Shown piece after piece: positions 14,481-21,530 of a stretch of 64,000 nt of DNA. A program made the position numbers and the translations under genes. Source of the DNA: Acidobacteriota bacterium (GTDB taxonomy: Bacteria > Acidobacteriota > Terriglobia > Terriglobales > Acidobacteriaceae). Each line of letters begins with the position of its first letter. Positions within the stretch are counted from its first letter, which is position 1. The notes below the pieces were generated by a model that saw only the letters and a list, made by a program, of their open reading frames with translations, had not been told where the DNA came from and ran no database searches. The stretch is from the NCBI GenBank assembly GCA_021780075.1, contig JAJXZL010000036.1:146717-210716 (forward strand), read 5' to 3'.

Positions 14481-16475
14481 CTAGTGAATGCTGACCAGTT
14501 CCGACGCGCAAGTCTGTCCTGGCATATCTGCAGCAATGCCCTCGACCATTGCCTCAAACTGATCAAGTCGCCAGCCGTTCACATCAATCGCGCGATGTGG
14601 ACAGACAGCCACGCAGGCTCCGCAGCCGACGCAGAGGCCGGCATTGACCTGCGCGCGCGTTATCATTTCGCCGTCTACTTCAATCTCCACGATGCTCAGT
14701 GCGCCCTCATACGCGCATTGCGTAACGCACTGCGCTTCTCCGCAGCAGCGAGACAGGTCCACCTCTGCCACATACGGATTGAGCTCAACATCTTCCCTGG
14801 CAAACATTGCCGCGGCCTTCACAGCGGCCGCTCCGGCGGCGGACAGAGTTTCGGAGATATTCATCGGGCCCTGCACGGTGCCAGCCAACAGAACTCCGTT
14901 CACCGCAAGTTCGACAGGGCGGAGTTTCGGATGCACTTCCTGCAGGAAACCGTCTTCACCGGTGGCCAGCTTCATCTGGTCAATCAGGTCTTCGATCTGG
15001 CCAGGCATCATGCCTGTTCCCAGCACCACCATGTCCACGGGGACTTCCAGTTCCTGGCCCCAGGTGAGGGCATCCTTCACCGCGACTGAGAGAGCGCCGC
15101 TCTGTGCATGGCCTGAGGGTGTGATGTGCACAGTGGGCGGCTCTTCGCCGTTGTAACGGAAGAAAACAACTCCCGATTTGCTTGCCTCGGCGTAGTAGTC
15201 TTCCTCGCCTCGCCCATATGTGCGTATGTCCTGATTGAAGTCAAAGACGCCGACATGCGGAAAGCGCCTGCGCACAGCCAACGCCTGCTGAAGAATCGTC
15301 GTACAGCAAGTACGCGAGCAGTATGTGTTGAGTCGCCCGTCGGCCCCTGGCTCATGTACCCCATCCAATTGCCGGCTGCCGACGCAGTGCAGAAATGCGA
15401 CATTGCGAATCGTTTGATTCCGATGCGTCAGCTTCTTTGCATCCTGACTGGTACTCTGCATGAGCTGAATGAACTCTGGCAGAGTGACAACGCAGGGTTC
15501 GGTGCGATAAAGAAATTCGCCATCGCGTGGAACGTATGGACGAAAGCCTGTGGCCATAATGATGGCGCCCACCGTGGCTTCGATCCTCGGCGGCCTTGTC
15601 ATGGATGGCTGAAGAGATTCCGCGGCAATTTTGAAGTTCCCGATAAAACCCGCGACCTCAGTGATTTTCCAGCCCAGCAGAACTTCGATGTTGGGATCGT
15701 GATGAACACGCCGGGACAACTCAGCGACCAGTTCGGCGGCGGGGCGCTCGCTCGGGTAGACATGGCTCCATTGGTTCAGGCGACCACCTAACTGCTCCGC
15801 GGTCTCCACCAGCAGTACCTTGATGCCGCGCGCGGCAAGGTCGGCTGCGGCCTTCATGCCGGCAATGCCGCCGCCAATCACCAATGCCCGACGATGGTTG
15901 GGCAGCTTGATTTGCTCGAGCGGTTGCGCATAGCGCAACTTGCCAACCGCGCCTGCAATCATGCGGATTGCCTTTGCCGTTGCGCCCTCGGGATCGTGCT
16001 TGTGCGCCCATGATGCCTGCTCGCGAATATTGACGTGCTCGTACAGATATGGATTCATGCCGCCGCGCGAGACGGCCCCACGAAAAGTCTGCTCGTGCAG
16101 AAACGGCGTGCAGGAGGCCACGACGACGCGATCAAGATTCTCTTCCAGAATGTCGTTGCTGATCATGTGCTGGCCAGGGTCAGAGCACACGAAGGTATGA
16201 ACCTTGGCGGTGGCCACGCCGGGAATCATGCGCACCGTCTCCGCTACACGCTCCACATCCACCACATCAGAGATGTTGCCGCCGCAGCGACAGATATAGA
16301 CGCCGATACGCAGTTCCTGCTTCGCGTTTTCCGGCTGGAGAATGCTCTCCGACTGCAGCTGCGCGAGAGTAATCTGCTGCTGTGTGAGTGCCTCATCGCT
16401 ATGTGCGGGCTCGCCGCAGGCCAACTCCTCGTGCTTGCCTGTGCGCGCCTTATCAAATTCGTTCTTGTTGCTCAT
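14481..16475 (-). CDS. QmoB-like HdrA family flavoprotein
   Basis: 664 residues; the start at 16475 follows AGAGGG, and the ORF-track start at 16697 is inside the preceding gene. The N-domain has the HdrA cysteine motifs IGVYICRCGGNI, FVCSDPGQ and VVASCTPFLHEQTF. Then come the FAD loop ALVIGGGIAGMKAAADLA, the LHCVGSRQ...YCSRTCC cysteine group, and a C-terminal dicluster ferredoxin. Of the two clusters, CVGCGACVAVCP is canonical, whereas CCGEAQCVTQC lacks the second cysteine of CxxCxxCxxxC (Glu instead), with an extra neighbouring cysteine. It lacks a fused MvhD domain; that subunit is a separate gene upstream. With QmoA-like and QmoC-like it should form a cytoplasmic flavin/Fe-S module linked to quinone. 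Its electron partner is unknown. Confidence 0.88.
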   Translation of the reverse strand: MSNKNEFDKARTGKHEELACGEPAHSDEALTQQQITLAQLQSESILQPENAKQELRIGVYICRCGGNISDVVDVERVAETVRMIPGVATAKVHTFVCSDPGQHMISNDILEENLDRVVVASCTPFLHEQTFRGAVSRGGMNPYLYEHVNIREQASWAHKHDPEGATAKAIRMIAGAVGKLRYAQPLEQIKLPNHRRALVIGGGIAGMKAAADLAARGIKVLLVETAEQLGGRLNQWSHVYPSERPAAELVAELSRRVHHDPNIEVLLGWKITEVAGFIGNFKIAAESLQPSMTRPPRIEATVGAIIMATGFRPYVPRDGEFLYRTEPCVVTLPEFIQLMQSTSQDAKKLTHRNQTIRNVAFLHCVGSRQLDGVHEPGADGRLNTYCSRTCCTTILQQALAVRRRFPHVGVFDFNQDIRTYGRGEEDYYAEASKSGVVFFRYNGEEPPTVHITPSGHAQSGALSVAVKDALTWGQELEVPVDMVVLGTGMMPGQIEDLIDQMKLATGEDGFLQEVHPKLRPVELAVNGVLLAGTVQGPMNISETLSAAGAAAVKAAAMFAREDVELNPYVAEVDLSRCCGEAQCVTQCAYEGALSIVEIEVDGEMITRAQVNAGLCVGCGACVAVCPHRAIDVNGWRLDQFEAMVEGIAADMPGQTCASELVSIH

Positions 16476-16512
16476 GGCATCCCTCTTGAGAGTCATCGCC
16501 TGGATTCGCTCC

Positions 16513-17826
16513 TCATCCCACGAGGACGGCAGATCGCTTCTGGTAAAGGTATTGACTGGCTTGCATGGCGGCGGCGCCGGCCTCTGCAATGGTGTCGACA
16601 ATGTCCTTGGGGCCCGCCGCCGTGCCTGCGACAAAGATGCCCGGCACCGTAGTCGCCGCGGGCGCAGTGAGTGCCGGTGTAGCCACAAAGCCATCACTGG
16701 CGCACGCCACCGGTGTCACGTCAGAGGGCTGCCAGCCGGGGATCATGCCCTGCGCCAGAACCACAAGATCGTGGCGACGCTCCTGCATCGGATTGCCGGC
16801 ATCCTCGGTGGTTTCGACGTGCAGTGAAAGGTCGCCATCCTCCACGGGATGAATGCGCGCCACTTTGCCGCGTACGAAGTTGATTCCCATCGCCTTCGCA
16901 TTCTGGAAAAACTGCTCGTACCCTTTGCCGAAGGCGCGAATGTCCATGTAGTAGATCGTGATGTCTGCCAATGGCAGCGCACCGGAGAGCAGCATGGCCT
17001 GCTTGATCGCATACATGCAGCAGACGCGCGAGCAGTAGGAGACGCCGATGGATTCATCGCGCGATCCCGCGCATTGCACAAAGGCAATCGAACCGGGCAT
17101 CTTGCCGTCAGAGGGTCGCAGCACGCGGCCATACGGTCCGTGCGGCGCCAGCAACCGCTCCAACGTGAGCGGCGAAATGATGTTTTGGCTGTGCTGCGCG
17201 TTGTACTGCGGCTTGACCGTGATTGCGTTGAGGTTGAAGCCGGAAGCAACAATGACGGCGTCAGTGTGAATCGTCAGGTGACGCGGCTGCTGATCGTATT
17301 CAATCGCTCCTGTTGGGCAGACACGAGCGCACGCGCCGCATGTTCCGCAGACTTCAGCGTTCAACACAGCCTTCTGCGGAATGGCGTTGGTAAAGGGCAC
17401 GGCGATGGCGCGAACCGCTCCCAGACCTTCTTCAAACGGGTCAGGATATTCCGTATCGCAGGCGTATTCGCACAGACGGCAGCCAATGCACTTATCGAAG
17501 TTCACATACGTTGGCTTCTGCAGCAGGCGCACGCGGTGCACACCGTCTCTTGTATCAATGCCCTCGACCTCAGTGTTGGTAAGGATTGTGATATTCGGAT
17601 GATGCGCGGCAGCGGACATCTTGGGCGTTGTAATGCAACTTGCGCAGTCAAGCGTGGGATAGACCTTGCTGAGCGCGATCATGTGGCCGCCAATGCTGGC
17701 CTGGCGTTCAACAAGAAGAACCTGCAGGTCCTGGTCAGCAAGATCAAGGGCAGACTGCAGGCCCGCAATTCCACCGCCAATAATGAGCGCGTCTGGCGTG
17801 AAGTCTGAGGTGATGTGCGTGTTCAT
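16513..17826 (-). CDS. QmoA-like HdrA family flavoprotein
   Basis: 437 residues. FAD loop ALIIGGGIAGLQSALDLADQ at the N-terminus, then the HdrA/QmoA signature YPTLDCASCITTPKM. An inserted dicluster ferredoxin has CIGCRLCEYACDTEYPDP and CGTCGACARVCPTGAI, and the later cysteine group is FVQCAGSRDE...YCSRVCCMY. QmoA and HdrA are electron-bifurcating-type flavoproteins that join soluble donors to the Fe-S chain. The start codon overlaps the stop of the MvhD-like gene (TAATG), so the two are translationally coupled. The QmoB-like gene follows 37 bp later. In the known Qmo complex the partner is APS reductase; no aprAB is in the window. Confidence 0.9.
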   Translation of the reverse strand: MNTHITSDFTPDALIIGGGIAGLQSALDLADQDLQVLLVERQASIGGHMIALSKVYPTLDCASCITTPKMSAAAHHPNITILTNTEVEGIDTRDGVHRVRLLQKPTYVNFDKCIGCRLCEYACDTEYPDPFEEGLGAVRAIAVPFTNAIPQKAVLNAEVCGTCGACARVCPTGAIEYDQQPRHLTIHTDAVIVASGFNLNAITVKPQYNAQHSQNIISPLTLERLLAPHGPYGRVLRPSDGKMPGSIAFVQCAGSRDESIGVSYCSRVCCMYAIKQAMLLSGALPLADITIYYMDIRAFGKGYEQFFQNAKAMGINFVRGKVARIHPVEDGDLSLHVETTEDAGNPMQERRHDLVVLAQGMIPGWQPSDVTPVACASDGFVATPALTAPAATTVPGIFVAGTAAGPKDIVDTIAEAGAAAMQASQYLYQKRSAVLVG

Positions 17827-18323
17827 TACAGACCCCCCTGCAGAGCGGGCGCGAGGTCCAGGGCGCGCACGGAGCCCTGCAGGCGATTCAGTGATTCGCG
17901 CCGCAACTGCCCAGCCAATTTGCGATCAACCCGACCAAGCCGATACAGATTGTCGCTCATGAGCGCAATTTCCTTGAGGAACGCCTTGATGCAGACCGTA
18001 CAGATGGCCGTCAGGCGGATCCGTTCGATGCCCAGTCCCCCAGCGTTCATGTGCGAAGTGAGTTGGTCGATGCGTGCGGCCAGTTGCTCATACGCACCGT
18101 GATACGGGCAGTCCGATCCGCAGGCGGCAATCAGGACGCCATCGATTCCCTTCCCGTAGCAGTCAAGATAGAAGTCTTCAGGAAAGAGCACCGGCGAAGG
18201 CACGCGCAGGATGTATACGTTAGACGGATACTCCTGGTGGGCCTTGCCGACTGCGTCGGCCCCCGGATAGGCACATTTCTCGGTGGCCAGCACCAGAATC
18301 TTTGGAACAAACGCCTCGCTCAT
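17826..18323 (-). CDS. MvhD-like hydrogenase iron-sulfur (delta) subunit
   Basis: 165 residues of the MvhD family. The start at 18323 (MSEAFVPKILVLAT) matches the family and follows GAGGTG. It has conserved cysteines in LATEKCAYPGAD, LDCYGKGIDGVLIAACGSDCPYHG and LTAICTVCIKAFL, fitting the [2Fe-2S] site that links an electron-donating enzyme to HdrA in methanogens. In this operon it would play the same role for the QmoA-like protein, to which it is translationally coupled, while the actual donor is not obvious. A hairpin lies in the 92 bp between tusA and this gene. Confidence 0.87.
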   Translation of the reverse strand: MSEAFVPKILVLATEKCAYPGADAVGKAHQEYPSNVYILRVPSPVLFPEDFYLDCYGKGIDGVLIAACGSDCPYHGAYEQLAARIDQLTSHMNAGGLGIERIRLTAICTVCIKAFLKEIALMSDNLYRLGRVDRKLAGQLRRESLNRLQGSVRALDLAPALQGGL

Positions 18324-18367
18324 CCTGCACCTCGCATCTGCATCGCCGTAGTTGGCGATGGGTTTCC

Positions 18368-18387
18368 GCCGGTCCTGGCGGACCGGC
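18368..18387 (-). promoter_or_regulatory. Strong hairpin in the tusA-mvhD spacer
   Basis: GCCGGTCC-(4 nt)-GGACCGGC, an 8-bp GC-rich perfect stem in the 92-bp spacer between tusA and the mvhD-like gene, with no T-run. It could stabilise the tusA end of the mRNA or reduce read-through so that the carrier is made in excess over the complex. Inference from position only. Confidence 0.45.
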
Positions 18388-18415
18388 AGTCTTCTTTCCA
18401 CTTCCGGGAACGAAC

Positions 18416-18667
18416 TTATTTCTTGCGGCACACGAGAATGCGGTCGTGTCCTTCAGCTTCAACGATGCCCAGAAACTCGTGACCCACTTTGCCGGCCCAT
18501 GCGGTGATGTCCTTGCGCGAGCCCTTGTCGTTGGATTTGATTTCGATGATCTGACCCACTTTCACTTGGCCGATGCCCTTCTTGGCTTCAAGCAGGGGGC
18601 CCGGGCATGCTGTTCCCCGTGCATCGATGATTTTGTCGGCTGTAATTGTGGCAACTGCTGCACTCAT
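18416..18667 (-). CDS. tusA: TusA sulfur-carrier protein
   Basis: 83-residue SirA/TusA family protein; start at 18667 with GGGGAG upstream. The sulfur-carrying cysteine is in DARGTACPGPLLEAKKGI, the family signature, and the C-terminal half has the usual strand-helix-strand (IIEIKSNDKGSRKDITAWAGKVGHE). TusA passes persulfide sulfur between rhodaneses or desulfurases, DsrE-type proteins and DsrC-type carriers, either for tRNA thiolation or for sulfur oxidation. Its place between an ArsR regulator and a Qmo/Hdr-like operon points to the dissimilatory or persulfide-homeostasis use rather than tRNA modification. Confidence 0.93.
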   Translation of the reverse strand: MSAAVATITADKIIDARGTACPGPLLEAKKGIGQVKVGQIIEIKSNDKGSRKDITAWAGKVGHEFLGIVEAEGHDRILVCRKK

Positions 18668-18709
18668 GGAATTTCTCCCCATTACTGTGTGCGACCCTGC
18701 GGATCGAGG

Positions 18710-19099
18710 TCACACGGGTTGAAGAACGGTAGCCAGCCTCCGCCGGGATGGGCGGAGCGATGCTTGCTCCGCTTCATGACGCAAACGGTCGAATAGCGCT
18801 TCTCGAATCAGGATTGCCGCTTCAACAAAGCGCGGATCGGCGATATGGTAGTAGACATTCTGTGCGCGCTTTTCAGCGATTACGGCGCCCCGGTCGCGCA
18901 TCAGTCGCAGATGCTGTGAGACGTTGGTGATCGACACACCAGCATCTATGGCAATCTCCGTGACGGTCTTGGGCTGCCCTTGCAATGCGCAGAAGATACG
19001 CATGCGCGTGGTGTGTGCGAAGGTGGCGAAAAAGTCGCCAAGCATTTCGCAGGATGCATCTGTCATGGGTTGCTTCACCCGGCTTCTCCTCACTGCCAT
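18710..19099 (-). CDS. ArsR family transcriptional regulator
   Basis: 129 residues if begun at 19099; the ATG at 19066 gives 118. Neither has an ideally spaced ribosome site. Winged-helix residues are clear: FATFAHTTRMRIFCALQGQPKTVTEIA, SITNVSQHLRLMRDRGAV and the wing KRAQNVYYHIADP. Cysteines occur only at 17 and 37 (longer form); Cys37 is in helix 2, the place of one of the two thiols of persulfide sensors SqrR/BigR, but the second canonical cysteine is absent. A 10-bp palindrome and direct repeats lie just upstream, suggesting self-regulation. It leads the tusA-mvhD-qmo-like-dsrE2 genes and likely represses them. Confidence 0.88.
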   Translation of the reverse strand: MAVRRSRVKQPMTDASCEMLGDFFATFAHTTRMRIFCALQGQPKTVTEIAIDAGVSITNVSQHLRLMRDRGAVIAEKRAQNVYYHIADPRFVEAAILIREALFDRLRHEAEQASLRPSRRRLATVLQPV

Positions 19100-19106
19100 T
19101 CGTTAA

Positions 19107-19126
19107 TTGCGCAATCACGCAATCAC
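19107..19126. promoter_or_regulatory. Palindrome and direct repeats at the arsR start (candidate ArsR operator)
   Basis: ATTGCGCAAT (19107-19116) is a perfect 10-bp palindrome, and CGCAATCA is repeated head-to-tail at 19111-19118 and 19119-19126. Lying directly upstream of the arsR start on the minus strand, it is a natural autoregulatory site. Binding is inferred. Confidence 0.55.
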
Positions 19127-19269
19127 AACATCAGTGTAGGCATGTCCAGCTGCTCTCTCCGTGACAGCTGTCACGAATTGATGTAACGCATTTTGTATTT
19201 TTTGCATAATGAGGCGATGCCGGAAGGGGAGGATATCGCCCGACAGAGGGTGCTACATACACCCTGTAA

Positions 19270-19284
19270 GGTGTAGTGTACACC
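19270..19284. promoter_or_regulatory. 15-bp inverted repeat GGTGTA-N3-TACACC
   Basis: Perfect 6-bp arms GGTGTA/TACACC around GTG. The same 15-bp form recurs at 19346-19360 and 11756-11770. It lies about 170 bp upstream of the arsR start. Probable regulator site shared with the padR/nifX-like promoter region. Confidence 0.65.
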
Positions 19285-19345
19285 CGTTAGCGCAAATCAC
19301 AAATATGGATACCTGCATATGAAGGTGCAGATAACACCTGTTTAG

Positions 19346-19360
19346 GGTGTATATAACACC
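19346..19360. promoter_or_regulatory. 15-bp inverted repeat GGTGTATATAACACC
   Basis: Arms GGTGT/ACACC around ATATA, 76 bp (start to start) from the 19270 copy and with extra ACACC and AGGTG half-sites at 19323-19338. The 76-bp spacing, near seven helical turns, would allow looping or cooperative binding. Inference from sequence pattern. Confidence 0.6.
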
Positions 19361-19555
19361 TTAAATGGCCCGCGTATGATACATTGGCCTTTCGGGCCTG
19401 AATAGGCAGCGCTGAAAGGAATGGGATTAGGGAGGGAGCGGATCTTTTTTGACAGAGATGCTTCTGCGGGCCAGAGACCTGAAGACCGCATGCTGAGGCA
19501 GCCCTGTTTCTATCTATATTCTGAAAAATTGTTTTCGGTTTTTTCCACACGACTC

Positions 19556-20038
19556 CTACGCGGACGGATCGCTGTCGATTTTGAGCGCTTGCGCTTCGAA
19601 GCGCTTGTCAGTTTCCGTTTTCCCCATCAGCAGAAAGGAGCAGGTAGCCTTCGCCATGCCCTTCGCCACCTGGGTAATGACATAGGAACAGCCGAACCAG
19701 TGCGCCTCGGCCAGGTCGGTCGCCGACCAGTGCGCCGGGTGGTCGGGGTGCGAGTGGTAAAAGCCAGCGATGTCCAGTTTGCTGCGGCGCGCCTCCATCT
19801 CGATCTTCACCAGGTCTGCCGGCGCAATGCTATAGCGGTTGTGTGCCGCGTCCGTGCGCGCATTCACTGCCCGCACCGCCTTCTCAACGCGCCAGCCATC
19901 CGGCGTGGGATGCCCCAGCAGCACCCCGCAGCACTCATGCGGGTACGTTTCCTCGCCGTGCGCGCGAAGGCCCTCATACACGGCACGCGGGAGCCGCAGG
20001 ATTGGGCCGGGCGCGGTTGGTGGGTTGCTGGTTTCCAT
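19556..20038 (-). CDS. JAMM/MPN (M67 family) metallopeptidase
   Basis: About 160 residues from the start at 20038; other in-frame ATGs at 20056, 20110 and 20140 have no better ribosome site, and the last overlaps the divergent gene. The JAMM zinc site is complete: HECCGVLLG region with upstream glutamate (HGEETYPHE), and GFYHSHPDHPAHWSATD carrying the His-x-His and the serine/aspartate. Bacterial members such as mycobacterial Mec release cysteine or peptide from the C-terminus of small ubiquitin-like sulfur carriers (CysO, ThiS type). That would pair logically with the MoeZ-like E1 enzyme at 7987. No carrier protein gene is visible nearby. Confidence 0.87.
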   Translation of the reverse strand: METSNPPTAPGPILRLPRAVYEGLRAHGEETYPHECCGVLLGHPTPDGWRVEKAVRAVNARTDAAHNRYSIAPADLVKIEMEARRSKLDIAGFYHSHPDHPAHWSATDLAEAHWFGCSYVITQVAKGMAKATCSFLLMGKTETDKRFEAQALKIDSDPSA

Positions 20039-20132
20039 GGCGGAATTGCGGGTCATGCTCCCGGTGTGCGAGATTGGAGACAGGGACGGATAGCTTGTCC
20101 CTGATTCCATATTCGCAGACAGGAAAGCGACC

Positions 20133-20588
20133 ATGGCCAAAAAGCCTCACGTTCCGAGCTTCAATCAGATGCTGGACATTCTGCGCGCTCACTCTTTTGA
20201 GGTCGCGCCCTTCGCCGGAGTACAAGGGAGCCTGCTGGTCAGCAAGCACGGGGCCGCAGCGGTTCTGGTACCCTCACAGCAGCCCGATGCACCCGCAGCC
20301 TTTGCTGTGCATCCCGGCGCGCTCGTCCGGGGCGAGGTTGCCCGGCTGTTGGACCGCGGCTACCAGAAGTTCATTAAGACTTCCCAATTTGAGCTTCCTG
20401 CTACGGCCGCTCAATTGCACGCGATTCATACGTTTACCGAGGAACTGAAGCTGTTGACCGGCGCCACGAGCCTTTACAACGAGTCGCTCGGCACCACCAG
20501 TGATCTGTACCGGTATGACCGCCTCAAGGGCCGGGAAGCCGCGCAGCCTGCGCCCGCCCGCCCCTGGGAACTGGCCGGGGGGCACTGA
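20133..20588 (+). CDS. Conserved hypothetical protein
   Basis: 151-residue soluble protein, start at 20133 with AGGAAAG upstream. It reads as an alpha/beta domain (FNQMLDILRAHSFEVAPF, GSLLVSKHGAAAVLV) with a helical second half (TAAQLHAIHTFTEELKLLTG) and a Pro/Ala-rich tail. No catalytic motif or membrane segment was seen and I do not recognise the family. It is divergent from the JAMM peptidase gene, with the two starts about 95 bp apart, so they share a promoter region. Confidence 0.75.
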   Translation: MAKKPHVPSFNQMLDILRAHSFEVAPFAGVQGSLLVSKHGAAAVLVPSQQPDAPAAFAVHPGALVRGEVARLLDRGYQKFIKTSQFELPATAAQLHAIHTFTEELKLLTGATSLYNESLGTTSDLYRYDRLKGREAAQPAPARPWELAGGH

Positions 20589-20745
20589 GCTTTCCCCGCA
20601 GTCAGGCGGGGAGGGCTATGGAACCGGAAGTCACGTCAGAAAGGCCTGCAGCGGGCGGCAAGCACGAGCAGCTTGCACGACTGATCGAAGGGCTGCGTGC
20701 GCAGGAGCAAGACCCGGGCGATTCGGTAGGCAGTGTGAACTGATC

Positions 20746-21201
20746 CTAATTGGGCGCGCCTTCGGTTTCCGACGCGGCGAAAGTGCACTCCGTGCACTGG
20801 CAGTTGCGGCGCAGGTAATCCCAGGAGTAGATGCCGGCCGAATGCCCGTCCTGCCAGTCGAACTGCAGGGCGTAGCGGCCCACGGCGTGCGCACTGGCCG
20901 GCCTAGCCGCCGGCTTGTACATGGGCAGCAACTCGGCGGATTTGGGCCTGGGCTGGCCGATCCTGCGGCCTTCACTCTTGCGCTCTTCCACGCATGTGGC
21001 GCAAGGGCAGGCATCCCGCAGCCAGGCAAAGGGCCAGGCGCTCCTGTGGCCATCCAACCAGTCGATCTCCAGGCCCTTGCCCTCGGTAAGCAGAACCCTG
21101 ACCTTCTGCGGCGTGACGGCAATGCGCGGCAGCGGACGATTTTCTTCCGACTCGCGCGCCTGCTCTTCCTTCGACATGTAGCGGATGCCTTCGTGGCTCA
21201 T
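20746..21201 (-). CDS. DUF971 (GBBH-like N-terminal) zinc-binding protein
   Basis: 151 residues. Start codon ATG at 21201 overlaps the SemiSWEET stop (ATGA); a later ATG at 21177 is possible. The domain has LEIDWLDGHRSAWPFAWLRDACPCATC and a second YSWDYLRRNCQCTECTF, two Cys-x-Cys-x2-Cys groups. DUF971 equals the N-terminal module of gamma-butyrobetaine hydroxylase; in bacteria it occurs alone and near Fe-S and molybdenum-cofactor genes. A role in Fe-S assembly has been suggested for the family but is not settled. Here it has two cysteine groups rather than one, which is on the rich side. Confidence 0.82.
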   Translation of the reverse strand: MSHEGIRYMSKEEQARESEENRPLPRIAVTPQKVRVLLTEGKGLEIDWLDGHRSAWPFAWLRDACPCATCVEERKSEGRRIGQPRPKSAELLPMYKPAARPASAHAVGRYALQFDWQDGHSAGIYSWDYLRRNCQCTECTFAASETEGAPN

Positions 21202-21527
21202 GTCTTTATTTTATCGGAGGACGACCCTCTGCCGTCCGGCCTGTTGTGGCGGTCGTACCGCAGCTTGAGCACCAGAATGGTGAGTGACAAGGCCAGCGTG
21301 ACGGCGTTGGCCACCGTGACGGGGCCCGATCCGATTCCCAGGCCATAGACCAGCCAGCAGGCCAGGCCAAAGCTGAAGAGCAGAAACATCGTGAGCGAAA
21401 TGTCGCTGGCGCTCTTGCGCCGCCACACCCGCACAAGCTGCGGCACAAACGAGGCTGTGGTGCTGATGGCAGCCGTGGAGCCAATCCACTCCAAAGCCCC
21501 GCGTGGAATCAGGTCAGACAGCGTCAT
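21198..21527 (-). CDS. SemiSWEET family transporter (PQ-loop)
   Basis: 109 residues with three predicted membrane helices (about 12-30, 42-62, 68-88) and the PQ motif SFVPQLVRVWRRKSASDISL typical of SemiSWEET half-transporters, which work as dimers moving sugars. The terminus is basic and polar. The start at 21527 lies 3 bp after the TauE/SafE-like stop and its own stop overlaps the DUF971 start, so the three genes form one transcript. Substrate unknown. Confidence 0.88.
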   Translation of the reverse strand: MTLSDLIPRGALEWIGSTAAISTTASFVPQLVRVWRRKSASDISLTMFLLFSFGLACWLVYGLGIGSGPVTVANAVTLALSLTILVLKLRYDRHNRPDGRGSSSDKIKT

Positions 21528-21530
21528 GCC

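Larger units (their letters stand above)
19127..19555. other. Regulatory intergenic region upstream of arsR-tusA-qmo operon
   Basis: About 430 bp without a recognised gene, more AT-rich than the flanks. Between 19259 and 19360 it has at least six GGTG(T)/ACACC half-sites, including the two 15-bp inverted repeats listed separately. The short ORFs here resemble nothing. The JAMM peptidase gene ends at 19556, so this region most likely serves transcription toward arsR. Confidence 0.6.
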
